Origin: Luidia sarsii
Taxonomy: Eukaryota > Echinodermata > Asteroidea > Paxillosida > Luidiidae
Reading direction: 5' to 3'
Length of the DNA: 64,000 nucleotides
NCBI GenBank assembly: GCA_949987565.1
Contig: OX465121.1
Location: forward strand, 6,147,274 to 6,211,273
The position numbers were made by a program, and so were the translations under genes. Below the pieces are notes generated by a model. It was not told the DNA's origin. It ran no database searches and was given only the letters and a program-made list of their open reading frames with translations. Within the stretch, counting starts at the first letter, position 1. The number at the start of each line of letters is the position of its first letter. This document shows, one piece after another, positions 1-23,505 of this stretch.

Positions 1-968
1 TGCGATGACGTCACATGACGTCTGCATTTTATTTACTAGTAAGATTTTTTTTTTTTTTTTACAATGCTGTATTTCATTTTTTGGAAGATAAAACATACAA
101 AAGGAAAATAATTCGTTCGTTAAATCCGGTTGTTTTTAGTGAAAATTTGTTGAATACCTTGCATTTACATCACAATAGATACATACTTATTGTTCAAACT
201 TCTTCTCCGATATAAACAAATAGTATCTTATTCTCAAATTTATCACAGCATTATATAAAATGATTATGAATAATATTTGATCTTCCCCATTTTGCTTCTT
301 GCTTATTATACACGTTTACGTACAATTGTGAAAATAGATAATCTATTGGAAATAAGACACTTGGTGTATGGATAAGGGATGTTACCAAGTGACACTGTAT
401 CGTGTTACACCGCAGTGTACATCACCTACGAATACAATCAACTATAACGAGCAAAGCTCGCAATTCTACGGTTTGTGCGTCACATAATTATTCACACATT
501 GTCCTTCTTTCTTCACTTCCAACTCCTTTGCAAATTGATTTTGAAAGACCGCGGCCTGATTTTACTCTTTTTGTTTTACAAAATGATAGGTTTCATGGAC
601 AAAATGATTCAACTGGAAAAGGAACTATACGTTCTCGTTGGCATTTGACAGTGTGAACGAGTTGGGCTCTCATGAGATAATGGGATGAATCTACGAAGAA
701 AACAAACACTTTTTTTTGTTATTTCCTGAATATCCTGTCGAAAAGTCGATACGATCAATGAGGACACTTCGGTGAACTAATTACATTACGTAGTATATTC
801 CAGTCATCAATACAAGTAATTTATCAATTTCCGGTAAATTATCAAATTCCTAATCTTAGTACTTGTCAAAAGTTTGTTTAGGATCGATGCTTTCTCAAAG
901 ATATGTCAAAACTTTTTGTGTGTAATTAATTACATTTTATACATTCGCTGTGTTTAAGAAAATCGTTT
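1..968. other. 3' flank of the SLCO4A-like gene, no gene seen
   Basis: AT-rich sequence downstream of the stop codon of the minus-strand transporter. It includes a poly-T run near 47-60. The reading frames here are short and lack coding character or splice context. It probably holds the 3' UTR of the transporter, but I cannot place the polyadenylation site with confidence. Confidence 0.5.
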
Positions 969-7584
<6,616 letters not shown>

Positions 7585-7668
7585 TGACTACGCATGCGCT
7601 GCCCGCGTCATCACTTTTTTTTATAATTATTCAGCTGAAGGTCACGGGTCAAAACCGTGTTCGACGAT

Positions 7669-10600
7669 CCTGAAAACAAAATAGGAAGAGTTGTTATGAA
7701 GCATCAATTCTATAGATTTTCCTCTTGCTTATCAGAATAGAACGAAGATAAAAACACAGGGAAGGTAGGGCTGTATTTTTCATCAATCAATCAATTAATT
7801 GAAGAGTAGAACAATGGCTGAGCTGGTATTGACATGTGCACATCCAACTATTGTAACTACATGCATTATTCTCCGTAATACACCACCTGACGCCACATCT
7901 GGTGTAAGGGGTTTTTTTTTCAATGAAAACAAACCGCTGATAATTCATTGATCATTAATAAGACGAATCACTGAAAGTGAAAACCGGAAGCGCTATCTTA
8001 AGCTTTGCCCTCTGATTAGGGATTTTAATGAATGACGATCGTACAAGAAAACGGACTGGTAGTAGGATGGTTCTCACGGTAGAACTCGCTACACAGACGA
8101 CAGAAATAAACATCTGCTCAAAGGGTGGAAGGTTACTACTATCAGAGTATATTTAGCAAACAGTATTCACATTGTGTTGCGTATTGAACCTACTTGAAGT
8201 TTGAGCCCAGTTTTGAGTATAGGAGAATTGTTACGCACCGATCGTTCGATCAATTCATCTATCTATCGTGTCAGCTGTTATACTGATCGAAACACAGCAA
8301 CTAAAGCTACAGCTATGGGTGAGATGTAAAGGTTTGCACTTTGGGCTCGAAATGTAGAGATATTTTTGTGGTGACATCCGACATCTCTGCATGCCAGTGT
8401 GGGTCAGAGAAGACCGAGTTTATCATCTCAGACCCACACTTATCAAAGGGGGTTTCCTCACTAACAAGCTTTTACGATGCAACTTCACCGTTGCAACTCA
8501 TCACCCCCTCTAGCAGTTTCCATAATAGCATGGCGGCAGTTATCCATCCACTCTCTGTGTATCTTAAAACCTGCTTAACTGCACACTGATCAATCATTTC
8601 AACAAATTACACGAATAGGATATCGGACAAGCCGATCACCAGTGATGTCTGTACATACCCCTAGTAACGCATACTATCATTGTGTTAATGATTATCTTAT
8701 CAAAGGGGAGTACACGTCCATGGGTATAATCCTATGATATGGTTCTGTTTATCATAGCATCATACGATGGCCGACACCCATTATATTATGTATAGGATTC
8801 TGTATAGTATTATATTGATACAAGTGTAGGTTTCTTTGCTTGTGCAAAGTATAGTGTGTGCAGGTCTACACTAGTCCTCTACAAAGAACATTTTTCAATG
8901 TCAATAGTCGATTGTTTGCGATGAGATCGTTCATGGGAGCATCTGTCGGCATTATTTCTAACCTTCAAACAAGGGTTCCTGTTTGTCTTTACACGAGGAC
9001 GAGCTGGGAATTGGATTGATGTGATGTGATAATGTAGATTTATCGATTGGGATTGGAGGCCTATCGTGGTCGGAATGTGTGAATGTTTCTGGCTCGATTG
9101 ATCGATTGCAAAATGTCCTTGGAGTTAAATTAATTCCTGCACTTTCAAAGTGCAACCATTGTCGATTATACTAACAACATCCGTAAATCCAGAGATAGGA
9201 ATAAAAGGGCCTACATGAAATGTTACCAACACTTTTCTTCTCACAGGCAGAAAGCCCCTCTTAGCAAGTCTCTCTTATTTTTTGAGATTTAAATCAAGCA
9301 AATAAATAAACGAACATCAGATTTGAATACAGTAATATAATTAAGTAATAATATTCGTCACAAAAATACTGAAGTATGATTTTACTAAAGCCATCGATCG
9401 TCATGAGAATAAGCATGCCTTCATAAGGAAATGAGCAAAATATTCATCGCAGGTACATGTAATAATTCCTGCTTTCATTTTCTAGGTAAACAGCACGTAG
9501 GCCTACCTCAACGTGCCACACGGAGCGGCGGGTATTATACACCTTGCTTTCCCATTGATCATTATCCTCAAGTTTTGTCCCTTGAATAAAACAGGTCATA
9601 GAATGTACGGGTTTTACGTGGGAACTAACTGCCATTCAACACAACCCATGACAGCACGATAAAGATGGCCTTGTGACTGTACATCAAACCATGGAGGTAG
9701 ATCAAAGTATACCGACCTTCACCGGAATATAATGAATTATTCAATACAAGATCAAAACAACACTAACATCCTCTTAATTCTGAGTGAACGATGCAGTATC
9801 CTAGTCCGATTCCCTCCCTCCTGGTTCCCTGCCAGACTTGAAATCAGAAGAGATTGGTGCAAACTTACCGGCACTGTGGAGATCCTCCAGTACACACCTC
9901 CGACGTTCAGTTGTAGAATTGAACAACCGAATCTCCACGTTAATTGTTACCGGGTCGGTCAGGCGAATACGATAATTATTGTATACTTTGCGACGACTGT
10001 TGCATGTCAGCAATTCAGTACATACTGTTGCCTGTTTACAGCGCGACACACGCAGCGGTCGTCGGATTTTCGAGCTTGGGCGCCTTTGCTGAACTTTGGA
10101 CTGGCCTTAGTTTGGGGGAGGCGCTGAATAAACATGAAAGGGTGACGCACTTTAGTGGGCGTGGCCGTCCTTGTTGTCAGGCACGACTTTTGTCACACGG
10201 TACGCTCCATATCACATACAAATAACTACACGTTACATTATACACGGCATCGTGCGAAGGCCCATACAGAACACGTTGCATAATGTATGTATACATGTAC
10301 TGTACATTACTATACATATAAGTATAATGTGCACATGTTATTCACGTGTGCTGTGGGTTGTTCCATGGAGAAAGGAATACGCACATGTACTATACATGTA
10401 CATGTAATTTAATACTTAATTATATAATTATTGAGCATTTATATAGAGCATTATATAATTATTGAGCATTTAAATGAGCATTTTCAATAATGAATACAAC
10501 AATTCAACGTGATTTTTGGCATGCACTTATAATTACAGAGGCGACTTTGGTAATTACATTAATACATTTGTGGGGAGACGTTATTTTCTAGGCAACCATT

Positions 10601-11398
10601 TGTACCATATTGTACTTAGCAACAAAGCTGATGATACCGAGAGGTGTGACGACGTGAGCTTACAGAATAAAAATAATAACCCAAACATACGGTAACTATT
10701 GCAACAATGCCGCACGGTCAAACTGTATGCTGCCCTCTATCGATCAGATCCAGGCATAAAATATCAAGGGCGCCCTCTTAAGATTCAGCGCTGGGTATTT
10801 TTATGCAACGGCTGTTGTATGTTCTTTACAGAATAATATAAACTTTTGGATCGATAAAAATCAATGCGTATGGAACTATATTTCAAAGTCCCTATCTTTA
10901 ATATGTTAATTTGCTTACTTGGTAGGATTAACTACGGGAGTAAGTGGCGAAACATTTCCATAAATTAGGAAAATTATAAGCTGCCTATTAAGCATTCATG
11001 AAACAGTCGTTGTCCGACTCTTGTCGCTATGCAACAATCGACCCGTTAACAAGGGGTGCGTTTATTGACAAAACTTTCCCTTCACAGAACTATGGACATC
11101 TGAAGTCTACATCGTCCAATCTTCATTTACATCCTCAGCATAAAGAACATTCCTCATTGTAGACTACTCTCCTGGATAAACGAGAGAGGATTTTCGTGCT
11201 TTTCCAAGGAAAACTAGACCGATTCCAGAGGTCTCTGAAACGTGTGTTTGTGTGTATCAAATAAATATCATCGTGTTCAGTCTCCGGAGTTTAAGTCTTT
11301 GTGAGTAACCAGCTGACAGTGACAGTATTTGCCGGCAAAAATCTCCTTAAAATTGGCGAAACTAGGACAAATCGCGAAGTCGAAGTAAGACTGTGACA
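7669..11398. other. Divergent intergenic region between SLCO4A-like and the 8-exon gene
   Basis: No coding exon recognised. The region separates two divergently transcribed genes, so it should hold both promoters. It contains an imperfect hairpin near 8394-8438 (AGTGTGGGTC and GACCCACACT) and AT-rich short repeats near 10415-10480 (TATAATTATTGAGCATTTA twice). Confidence 0.5.
9870..10050 (-). other. Candidate non-coding first exon of the SLCO4A-like gene
   Basis: On the minus strand a consensus donor, CCG|GTAAGTTTG, ends a candidate exon near 9869. The ATG exon of the transporter has an acceptor (TTTTGTTTTCAG) at 7670-7671, so an upstream exon is required. This is the best donor I noticed. 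The 5' boundary is a guess and transcript data would settle it. Confidence 0.3.
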
Positions 11399-14300
11399 AT
11401 GTCGGAGCAGGTGGAGCAAGAACATGACCCTGCGGTAAGTCACCATTTTCTCTCTCAATATTTTCTTCTTTTCTTCTGAGTTCTCAATCTCAATCTCAGT
11501 GCAGAAGTTCAGTGGGCCAAGTGACATTCTGACAAGTTCACTTGTCATTTTCGTACAAATAATGTCATAATAATGTCATAATACCCTTACTAATACTTAA
11601 GAACCTCTAACTAGTTCTCCAGGACGAAACCTCAGACGACCGTTTTCTGTAGATTTCAGGTCGTTTTGGACAGAAGTTCACAGAACGCAAATTTTCGTTT
11701 TACCGGTAACTTCACTCAATACTAATTTGGATTGCTGACAAGTTACACTTTGACTTAGTGACTTACAGAATTGATTTTTTCAATTAACAAACTTCAAATT
11801 GTTTAGTCCTAATACTATTACTAGTACATGTAGATACTAGAAGATATAATTATCTTCTGTCTATAAACGGCGCTATTCTAATTGAATTACTCACCATAGA
11901 TGGCGCAATCAGCAACGGACGAACAGACTGAAGTCAGTGAAGACAAACCGACAGACACGGCAGAGACCAACCAACAGGAACCTGAAGACAAGCAAGAGGA
12001 CGAGGAAAAACAGACGAAAAAGGAAGAGGCAAGGGAGAATATCGGTAAGAAAAATGGATACAGTTTACCTACATCATACATGTGTACACGACAATTGTTA
12101 TCGGAATGATCTTCTGTGGACGAGAAAAAAAAGAAGAAGCGACTGTCATCGCCAGTAAAGTGGACAGTGTTCAAGTTGTTTAAGTTCCTGCTAGGATCTA
12201 AACATGCCTCAACGAATTTAAAGAATTTATTTTGTACTTTCTCTCACAGAGGCCGCCAAGAGACAAAGACAGTTTTTATCGGAATTTAATAACCTGAAAG
12301 ACAGTCTTGAGAAGGAGGCTACAAGAATCATCAGACCAAAATTGTAAGTATAATTGAAATCGATTATTGTTAATGAAAGGATTTGTGATCCCTGCAGAAA
12401 CACAGAGCTGTTAGTGTTAGTGGCTAATTTAATGGTTGTGACTAGTGCCCCCATACTGAATATTTGGGAAGGCAAGCATCTAAGGGCTGGAAAGTGCAGG
12501 CGAGTAGAGTGTTATTTGGAAACTAATGTCATTTTAGTCCGTTGTAATCATTTGTTTGTGTTTGTGTTTTGTTTCTACAGCCAACAGTACACACCGTACA
12601 TCCACACAAGCCTAGCCCCGTACTACAACACATACACAGTTCAGTTCTTGCTTGACCTGGTAAGTCCACCTCTCAAATGTTAAAAAGAGCTGCCATTGGA
12701 ATGCAAAGTGAGGATTCTTTATAGTGAAACTTCGAAAGTAGATTTGAACAGAAGTTTGGTGAGGAAGCAGTCCAGAAGCTAAACATTTAATATGATTTAA
12801 TGTCAGATAACGAAGTCTAAGCTTCTTCTAAGATTTTAAATTGTCTGACAGATACCTTGCTTCCAAACAAGGATCATTTGTGTGTGTTTGCAGACTTATC
12901 TTAGTTTTACGGATTTCGATCTTAGCAGGACCTCTGTTTGTTTGTCTAATGCGATGATTTGTCTGTTTGTTTATTTGCTTTAGCCTCCTCATGTACGACA
13001 TGGTTACATCACTCGCAAGACGGCTGTTGGTATCGTAGACCCTGAGGTCTCACACAACATGGATATGTAAGTGCTCAACCTTGCGAACATGTTCTCAACC
13101 CGCAAACTCAACAGCCTCTAAGACACTGCGTTTGTCAGAGCGTTTACTGTACCTCCTTGCACAAGTATCAGGATGTACACCAGACAGAATCCCTTAAAAG
13201 CCAGTCACTGATATCAGTTTCACTCCTTCAGTGTTTGGCTTCATCAACTTGGATTTCTGTTTAAATTTGGGGGTTTTTTTCTTTATGATTCCAGAGATCT
13301 TGATAATGTGCCGGATTCCAAGCCCATCTCTGTACTGTCGATGGATGGTGAATTCTCGTGAGTATTATATGTTCTATGGCTGCTTGAAATACCAATTAAT
13401 TTATGACGATGTGAGGATGACAAGGACGGTTAGGCAAATAAAATGAGGAAGATAATGGGAATATGAAGATGAGGGGAGATTTAGGAAAAGGATGACGAGG
13501 GTGAGGACTTTGAGAAGGATTAGGAAGATGAGGAGAGGATGAAAAGCTTTGTGAGAATGACAACGATTATTGCGTGGATAGAGACAGTGATGGCCATGTT
13601 GATGATAGTGCAGTTGGTTGGGGTGAAGAAGCAAAAGGTGTTAACCACACTGTTTTGCTGTTTCATTTGACTATGAAGGCCAAGAAGTCAGGGTCTTGCA
13701 GGAGGCAGAGAGGGAAGCACCAGACTACCCAAATGGCCCGTGGTCAGATTCAAGAAGACGGAAGATCCCAACAAGAGACTCAACTGGGGAGATGTGCCAA
13801 AGATAAGGTAAGCGAGCGCTTCGCATTGGTGATAGACTGCCAGCCAAATAGAACTGGGAAGGGTGACAAGTCAGTGGCAAGGCATGAGCCTCCATCCCTA
13901 TTGGTGGAAGACTGCCAGCCAAGGCTAACAAATAGAACTGAGAGGGGTGACTAGTCTGAAGCAAGGCATGAGCCTCCATCCCTATTGGTGGAAGACTGCC
14001 AGCCAAGGCTGACAAATAGAACTGAGAGGGGTGACTAGTCTGAAGCAAGGCATGAGCCTCCATCCCTATTGGTTGGTAGACTGCCAGCCAAGGCTGACAA
14101 ATAGAACTGGGAGTGGGTGACTAGTCTGAAGCAAGGCATGAGCCTCCATCCCTATTGGTTGGTAGACTGCCAGCCAAGGCTGACAAATAGAACTGGGAGT
14201 GGGTGACTAGTCTGAAGCAAGGCATGAGCCTCCATCCCCTGCAGGTGGAAGACTGCCAGCCAAGGCTGACAAATAGAACTGGGAGTGGGTGACTAGTCTG

Positions 14301-16117
14301 AAGCAAGGCACGAGTCTCCATCGCTATTGGTTGGTAGACTGCCAGCCAAGGCTGACAAATAGAACTGGGAGTGGGTGTCAAGTCTGAAGCAAGGCATGAG
14401 CCTCCATCCCCTGCAGGTGGAAGACTGCCAGCCAAGGCTGACAAATAGAACTGGGAGTGGGTGACTAGTCTGAAGCAAGGCATGAGTCTCCATCCCTATT
14501 GGTTGGTAGACTGCCAGCCAAGGCTGACAAATAGAACTGGGAGTGGGTGTCAAGTCTGAAGCAAGGCATGAGTCTCCATCCCTATTGGTTGGTAGACTGC
14601 CAGCCAAGGCTGACAAATAGAACTGGGAGTGGGTGTCAAGTCTGAAGCAAGGCATGAGCCTCCATCCCCTGCAGGTGGAAGACTGCCAGCCAAGGCTGAC
14701 AAATAGAACTGGGAGTGGGTGACTAGTCTGAAGCAAGGCACGAGTCTCCATCCCTATTGGTTGGTAGACTGCCAGCCAAGGCTGACAAATAGAACTGGGA
14801 GTGGGTGACTAGTCTGAAGCAAGGCATGAGTCTCCATCCCTATTGGTTGGTAGACTGCCAGCCAAGGCTGACAAATAGAACTGGGAGTGGGTGTCAAGTC
14901 TGAAGCAAGGCACGAGTCTCCATCCCTATTGGTGGTAGACTGCCAGCCAAGGCTGACAAATAGAACTGGGAGTGGGTGTCAAGTCTGAAGCAAGGCATGA
15001 GCCTCCATCCCTATTGGTGGAAGACTGCCAGCCAAGGCTGACAAATAGAACTGGGAGTGGGTGACTAGTCTGAAGCAAGGCACGAGTCTCCATCGCTATT
15101 GGTTGGTAGACTGCCAGCCAAGGCTGACAAATAGAACTGGGAGTGGGTGTCAAGTCTGAAGCAAGGCATAAGCCTCCATCCCTATTGGTGGAAGACTGCC
15201 AGCCAAGGCTGACAAATAGAACTGGGAGTGGGTGACTAGTCTGAAGCAAGGCACGAGTCTCCATCCCTATTGGTTGGTAGACTGCCAGCCAAGGCTGACA
15301 AATAGAACTGGGAGTGGGTGTCAAGTCTGAAGCAAGGCATGAGTCTCCATCCCTATTGGTTGGTAGACTGCCAGCCAAGGCTGACAAATAGAACTGGGAG
15401 TGGGTGACTAGTCTGAAGCAAGGCATGAGTCTTCATCCCTATTGGTGGTAGACTGCCAGCCAAGGCTGACAAATAGAACTGGGAGGGGTGACTAGTCTGA
15501 AGCAATGCATAAGCCTCCATCCCTATTGGTGGTAGGCTACCAGCCAAGGCTGACAAATAGAACTGGGAATTGGTGACTAGTCTGAAACAAGGCATGAGCC
15601 TCCATCCCTATTGGTGGTGGACTGCCAGCCAAGGCTGACAAATAGAACTGGAAGTGGGTGTCAAGTCTGAAGCAAGGCATGATCCTCCATCTCCAATTAA
15701 TATTTGTGGTAGCTGCCAGCCAAGGCTGACAAGTAGATCCGGATATGGTCACTTCATGTCTAACAACTACAAGCCACAAGTCTCTTCTATATCCATGGAA
15801 GAGCAGAGGGAACTATTGATCTACCCTGTCAGGGAAAAGAAGAAGAAGTCAAATCACCATTCAGACTTACTCAAGTCCAACCACCCTCCTTGGTCCACAG
15901 AGAGTCTCTCAAGACCCAGTACAGCAGCAACGCTCAGGATCGGATCAGGAAGGACTACGAGCGTACGAAGCAAGACTGGGTGCGCATGGAACTGGACAAA
16001 CTCCAAAAGATCCACGAGTTCAATCGCAGTCACATGAAGATCACCTGTGGGACGTATCTAGGGACCTCCCCGGGATCCACCAAGGCTGTCAAGAGTCTGA
16101 CCAAGGTCTTAGAATAG
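11399..16117 (+). CDS. Unrecognised 281-aa protein, complete, 8 exons
   Basis: Exons joined in phase: 11399-11434, 11900-12044, 12250-12343, 12581-12659, 12984-13066, 13295-13357, 13679-13807, 15901-16117. They total 846 nt including the stop. The start is the ATG at 11399 (MSEQVEQEHDPA). Residues 1-60 are rich in Glu, Gln, Thr and Lys and look disordered. A helical segment follows (EAAKRQRQFLSEFNNLKD), then a Tyr/His-rich stretch (PYIHTSLAPYYNTYTVQFLL), PPHVRHGYITRKTAVGIVDP, RLPKWPVVRFKKTEDPNKRL, and a basic helical C-terminus (DRIRKDYERTKQDWVRMELD). There is no signal peptide or membrane segment. The compact, Tyr/Trp/Arg-rich style resembles small ciliary microtubule-associated proteins, but that is a guess. 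The exon 7 acceptor (CTATGAAG|GCC) is weak; it was chosen because it alone keeps the protein-like frame into exon 8. Intron 7 is about 2.1 kb, mostly minisatellite. Confidence 0.8.
13826..15735. repeat. Large minisatellite, about 83-88-bp unit, about 22 copies, in the 8-exon gene's last intron
   Basis: Units contain CTGCCAGCCAAGGCTGACAA, a GGGTGACTAGTCTGAAGCAA block and GAGCCTCCATCCCTATTGG. Unit types alternate (CTGCAGGTGG versus CTATTGGTTGG; GACTAG versus TCAAG), suggesting higher-order structure. It starts within 20 bp of the exon 7 donor and fills most of the intron. The same unit occurs three times at 20950-21196. Confidence 0.97.
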
Positions 16118-16183
16118 AAAGTCTCAAAGAGTCCAGCAAACTCGGAGCAGAGTAACATACGAACCAAACAGGTACTTGAATTC

Positions 16184-16512
16184 TGAACCACATTTTGACA
16201 TAAATTGAATTCTATGAGATATATTCAGGCTGACATGAACCCCATTTTGACATAAATTGAATTCTATGAGATATATTCAGGCTGACAGGAACCACATTTT
16301 GACATAAATTGAATTCTATGAGATATATTCAGGCTGACAGGAACCACATTTTGACATACATTGAATTCTATGAGATATATTCAGGCTGACAGGAACCACA
16401 TTTTGACATAAATTGAATTCTATGAGATATATTCAGGCTCACAGAAACCATATTTTGACATAAATTGAATTCTATGAGATATATTCAGCTGACATGAACC
16501 ACATTGTGACAT
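16184..16512. repeat. 52-bp tandem repeat downstream of the 8-exon gene
   Basis: At least six units containing CATTTTGACATAAATTGAAT and TCTATGAGATATATTCAGG, starting about 70 bp after the stop codon, so probably inside the 3' UTR or just beyond it. A candidate AATAAA lies near 16664. Confidence 0.93.
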
Positions 16513-18050
16513 AAGCTAATCGAGGACTTCTTTCATAAATCACTTTGAAGGTCTGATGTATCAATCCATGCAGGACCTTTCTCAAAGGCAGAATGATTCT
16601 GCTACAATTGAAACCTTAGGCTGACGGACATTTTGCGATTTTTATTTTTTAAGGTAAATTTAGTCAATAAACAGTTTGCAGAATTATATTTACGAGTATG
16701 CAAAGTGTGATTTTCAACTTTGGGACATTGGTGCTGTTCTTTTTGAGAAATGTTGCGATTTGTATTATGTTTTGAAGTCCTTTGTAAGCCTGTTTCAACC
16801 TTATTGATAGTTGATTGGCTAACTTTTGTTTTGAAAATATGAAGTCGTTCAGAATTAAGGAATCTGTATCACTCGTTATTAAGTGATTAAGACGGGAACT
16901 ACATGATAAATTACAAATAAGGTTTGTATAAAATTGTAACAAATACATTGTAAACACAAAGTAAACAAAAGTTAAAATCAAAACAAACATAATCATAATC
17001 AATATATTCCTTGCAGGTTTTCCTTTCCTTTTCTGTCAAAATATATTTTTATTACACTTTCTTTAACTGGGAACATTCCAATTTGGTCAAACGTTTACTT
17101 GCCTCAATTTTCCTTGTCAGTGATGTGGGAAAATTGCCGCTGTTTTTACAAATTGGTAACATACCTGCTTCATAAATAAAATAACTTAAAATTGAAAACT
17201 AATCAAACATAAAATAAGGTTTTAGAAATTGTAGATAAAAAAAGTTAACATTTTTGGCAAAAGCCAAATCAAGTGTCCTCAGATTATTAACCACTGCCAG
17301 AATTTAATTAATTGTGTGTTTGTTGGTGGTTAGAGAATGGGATTGTACAAAAGGTTTCGGATTTGTAAATTGCAATGTAAATAAGCAAAAACAGTTGATG
17401 ATTTCTCAAGGTATAATCTTGGCAATGTTTGGCAATTGTATACTCGTCTGTGTCAAAGGGTTAATGGGAATTCGAAATTCATACTTGTTTACACTAATTG
17501 GAGTGCAGACAAAAAATTATTTGTGATATTAAGTAAGACTGTATTGGAGCTATGTTGAGTAATCATGTTTCCATGGTAATACCTCATTTCCATTCCTCAT
17601 AAATTTTTACAATTTATGCACAGTTTGTACGAATCTGTGGTTCAACGGCTGGTATTACGAATCCATTTCAAATATAAATAAATTGCCGTCCAATTTATGT
17701 ACACGGTATGTCTGGTGGAATAAAACCAGGGATAGAATCCTTAATTTTCTTGTTCTGTGTTTTCCTGCTTCTGTTCCATTCCAAGTCTAATGGAAAATAT
17801 TCTGTGCTGTCAGTTTCATTAAGTTGTGGCTTGATAACAATTCACAGGAGACCCGAAATTAAGATCTGATCAGGATCCCTTCAGAAGATCAAATGAGAGA
17901 TGGACAGCCATCTTCATGTTATACTTACTGTCCGTTCGACGTCAATGTTTAAGGAGTGTGGCTGATATAGAGGAGCGATTATAGTCCGTGGTGATGCTGG
18001 GGTAGTCCTGCATTACACCGTTGATGCTTTGGATAACAGTCCGCTGAGAA
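16513..18050. other. Convergent intergenic region, no gene seen
   Basis: AT-rich sequence between the 3' ends of the 8-exon gene and the minus-strand SelO gene. A diverged copy of the dispersed repeat (GCAGGACCTTTCTCAAAGGC) lies at about 16571-16590. Reading frames are short and non-coding in appearance. Confidence 0.5.
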
Positions 18051-22859
<4,809 letters not shown>

Positions 22860-22871
22860 GTTGATAGTCAG

Positions 22872-23187
22872 GTACACCGCACGCATTTCATACAGATGCG
22901 TATTGCTTGAACAGGGATTCGGACTTCAGGCTTGAGCAGAGATGACTAGACTTTATTCCAGTCGCACAACCTGATGATATAGTGGCTCACAAATGATTCT
23001 GATCGAGAAGATCCTAACCGCATGAAATCGTACACCGCACGTATTTCATACAGATGCGTATTGCTTGAACAGGGATTCGGACTTCAGGCTTGAGCAGAGA
23101 TGACTAGACTTTATTCCAGTCGCACAACCTGATGATATAGTGGCTCACACATGATTCTGATCGAGAAGATCCTAACCGCATGAAATC
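22872..23187. repeat. 158-bp tandem duplication immediately upstream of the SelO start codon
   Basis: Copies at 22872-23029 and 23030-23187 differ at only a few positions (for example ACGCATTTCA against ACGTATTTCA). The nearer copy starts 13 bp from the SelO ATG, so the 5' UTR or core promoter region of this minus-strand gene is duplicated. Confidence 0.92.
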
Positions 23188-23304
23188 ATTATGATAACTC
23201 CACGGCAGAGTTGAGAGTTGACTATTATGATGATGTTTGGTGCTCTTGGAAACAATTATGACTGCAGTACACAGTAATAAACAGTAAACAAATTTACTTC
23301 TTCT

Positions 23305-23505
23305 TTGAATATTCGCAGTGGCTGTTGTTACGGCAGTCGTCCGTATGGTTCCCTGACTTCACAGTATTTGTCAGGATGTTTAGCTCTTGGAACCAGACTA
23401 TCAGCTAATAGACTGGTTCAACCAGCCTGCAATGCTGACGAAATACAATCAAGTCAGGGAACCACACGGACGACTGCCGTAACAACAGCCACTGCGTTGA
23501 ATATT
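23305..23505. mobile_element. Inverted-repeat element with 9-bp target-site duplication (Mutator/MULE-like MITE)
   Basis: Arms of 46 bp at 23314-23359 and 23451-23496 are near-perfect reverse complements; the outer end is CGCAGTGGCTGTTGTTACGG. The element is 183 bp and flanked on both sides by TTGAATATT (23305-23313 and 23497-23505). A 9-bp duplication with long inverted repeats is the usual signature of Mutator-like elements. No transposase is encoded. Confidence 0.85.

Noticed and set aside
13702..13807. Alternative exon 7 acceptor (TCTTGCAG) for the 8-exon gene
   Set aside because: It has a better-looking acceptor, but the resulting frame gives an unprotein-like exon 8, whereas the acceptor at 13678 keeps a coherent basic helical C-terminus.
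13725..15779. Repeated minus-strand ORFs with LFVSLGWQSS-type repeats
   Set aside because: Antisense translation of the minisatellite in an intron; no start or splice context.
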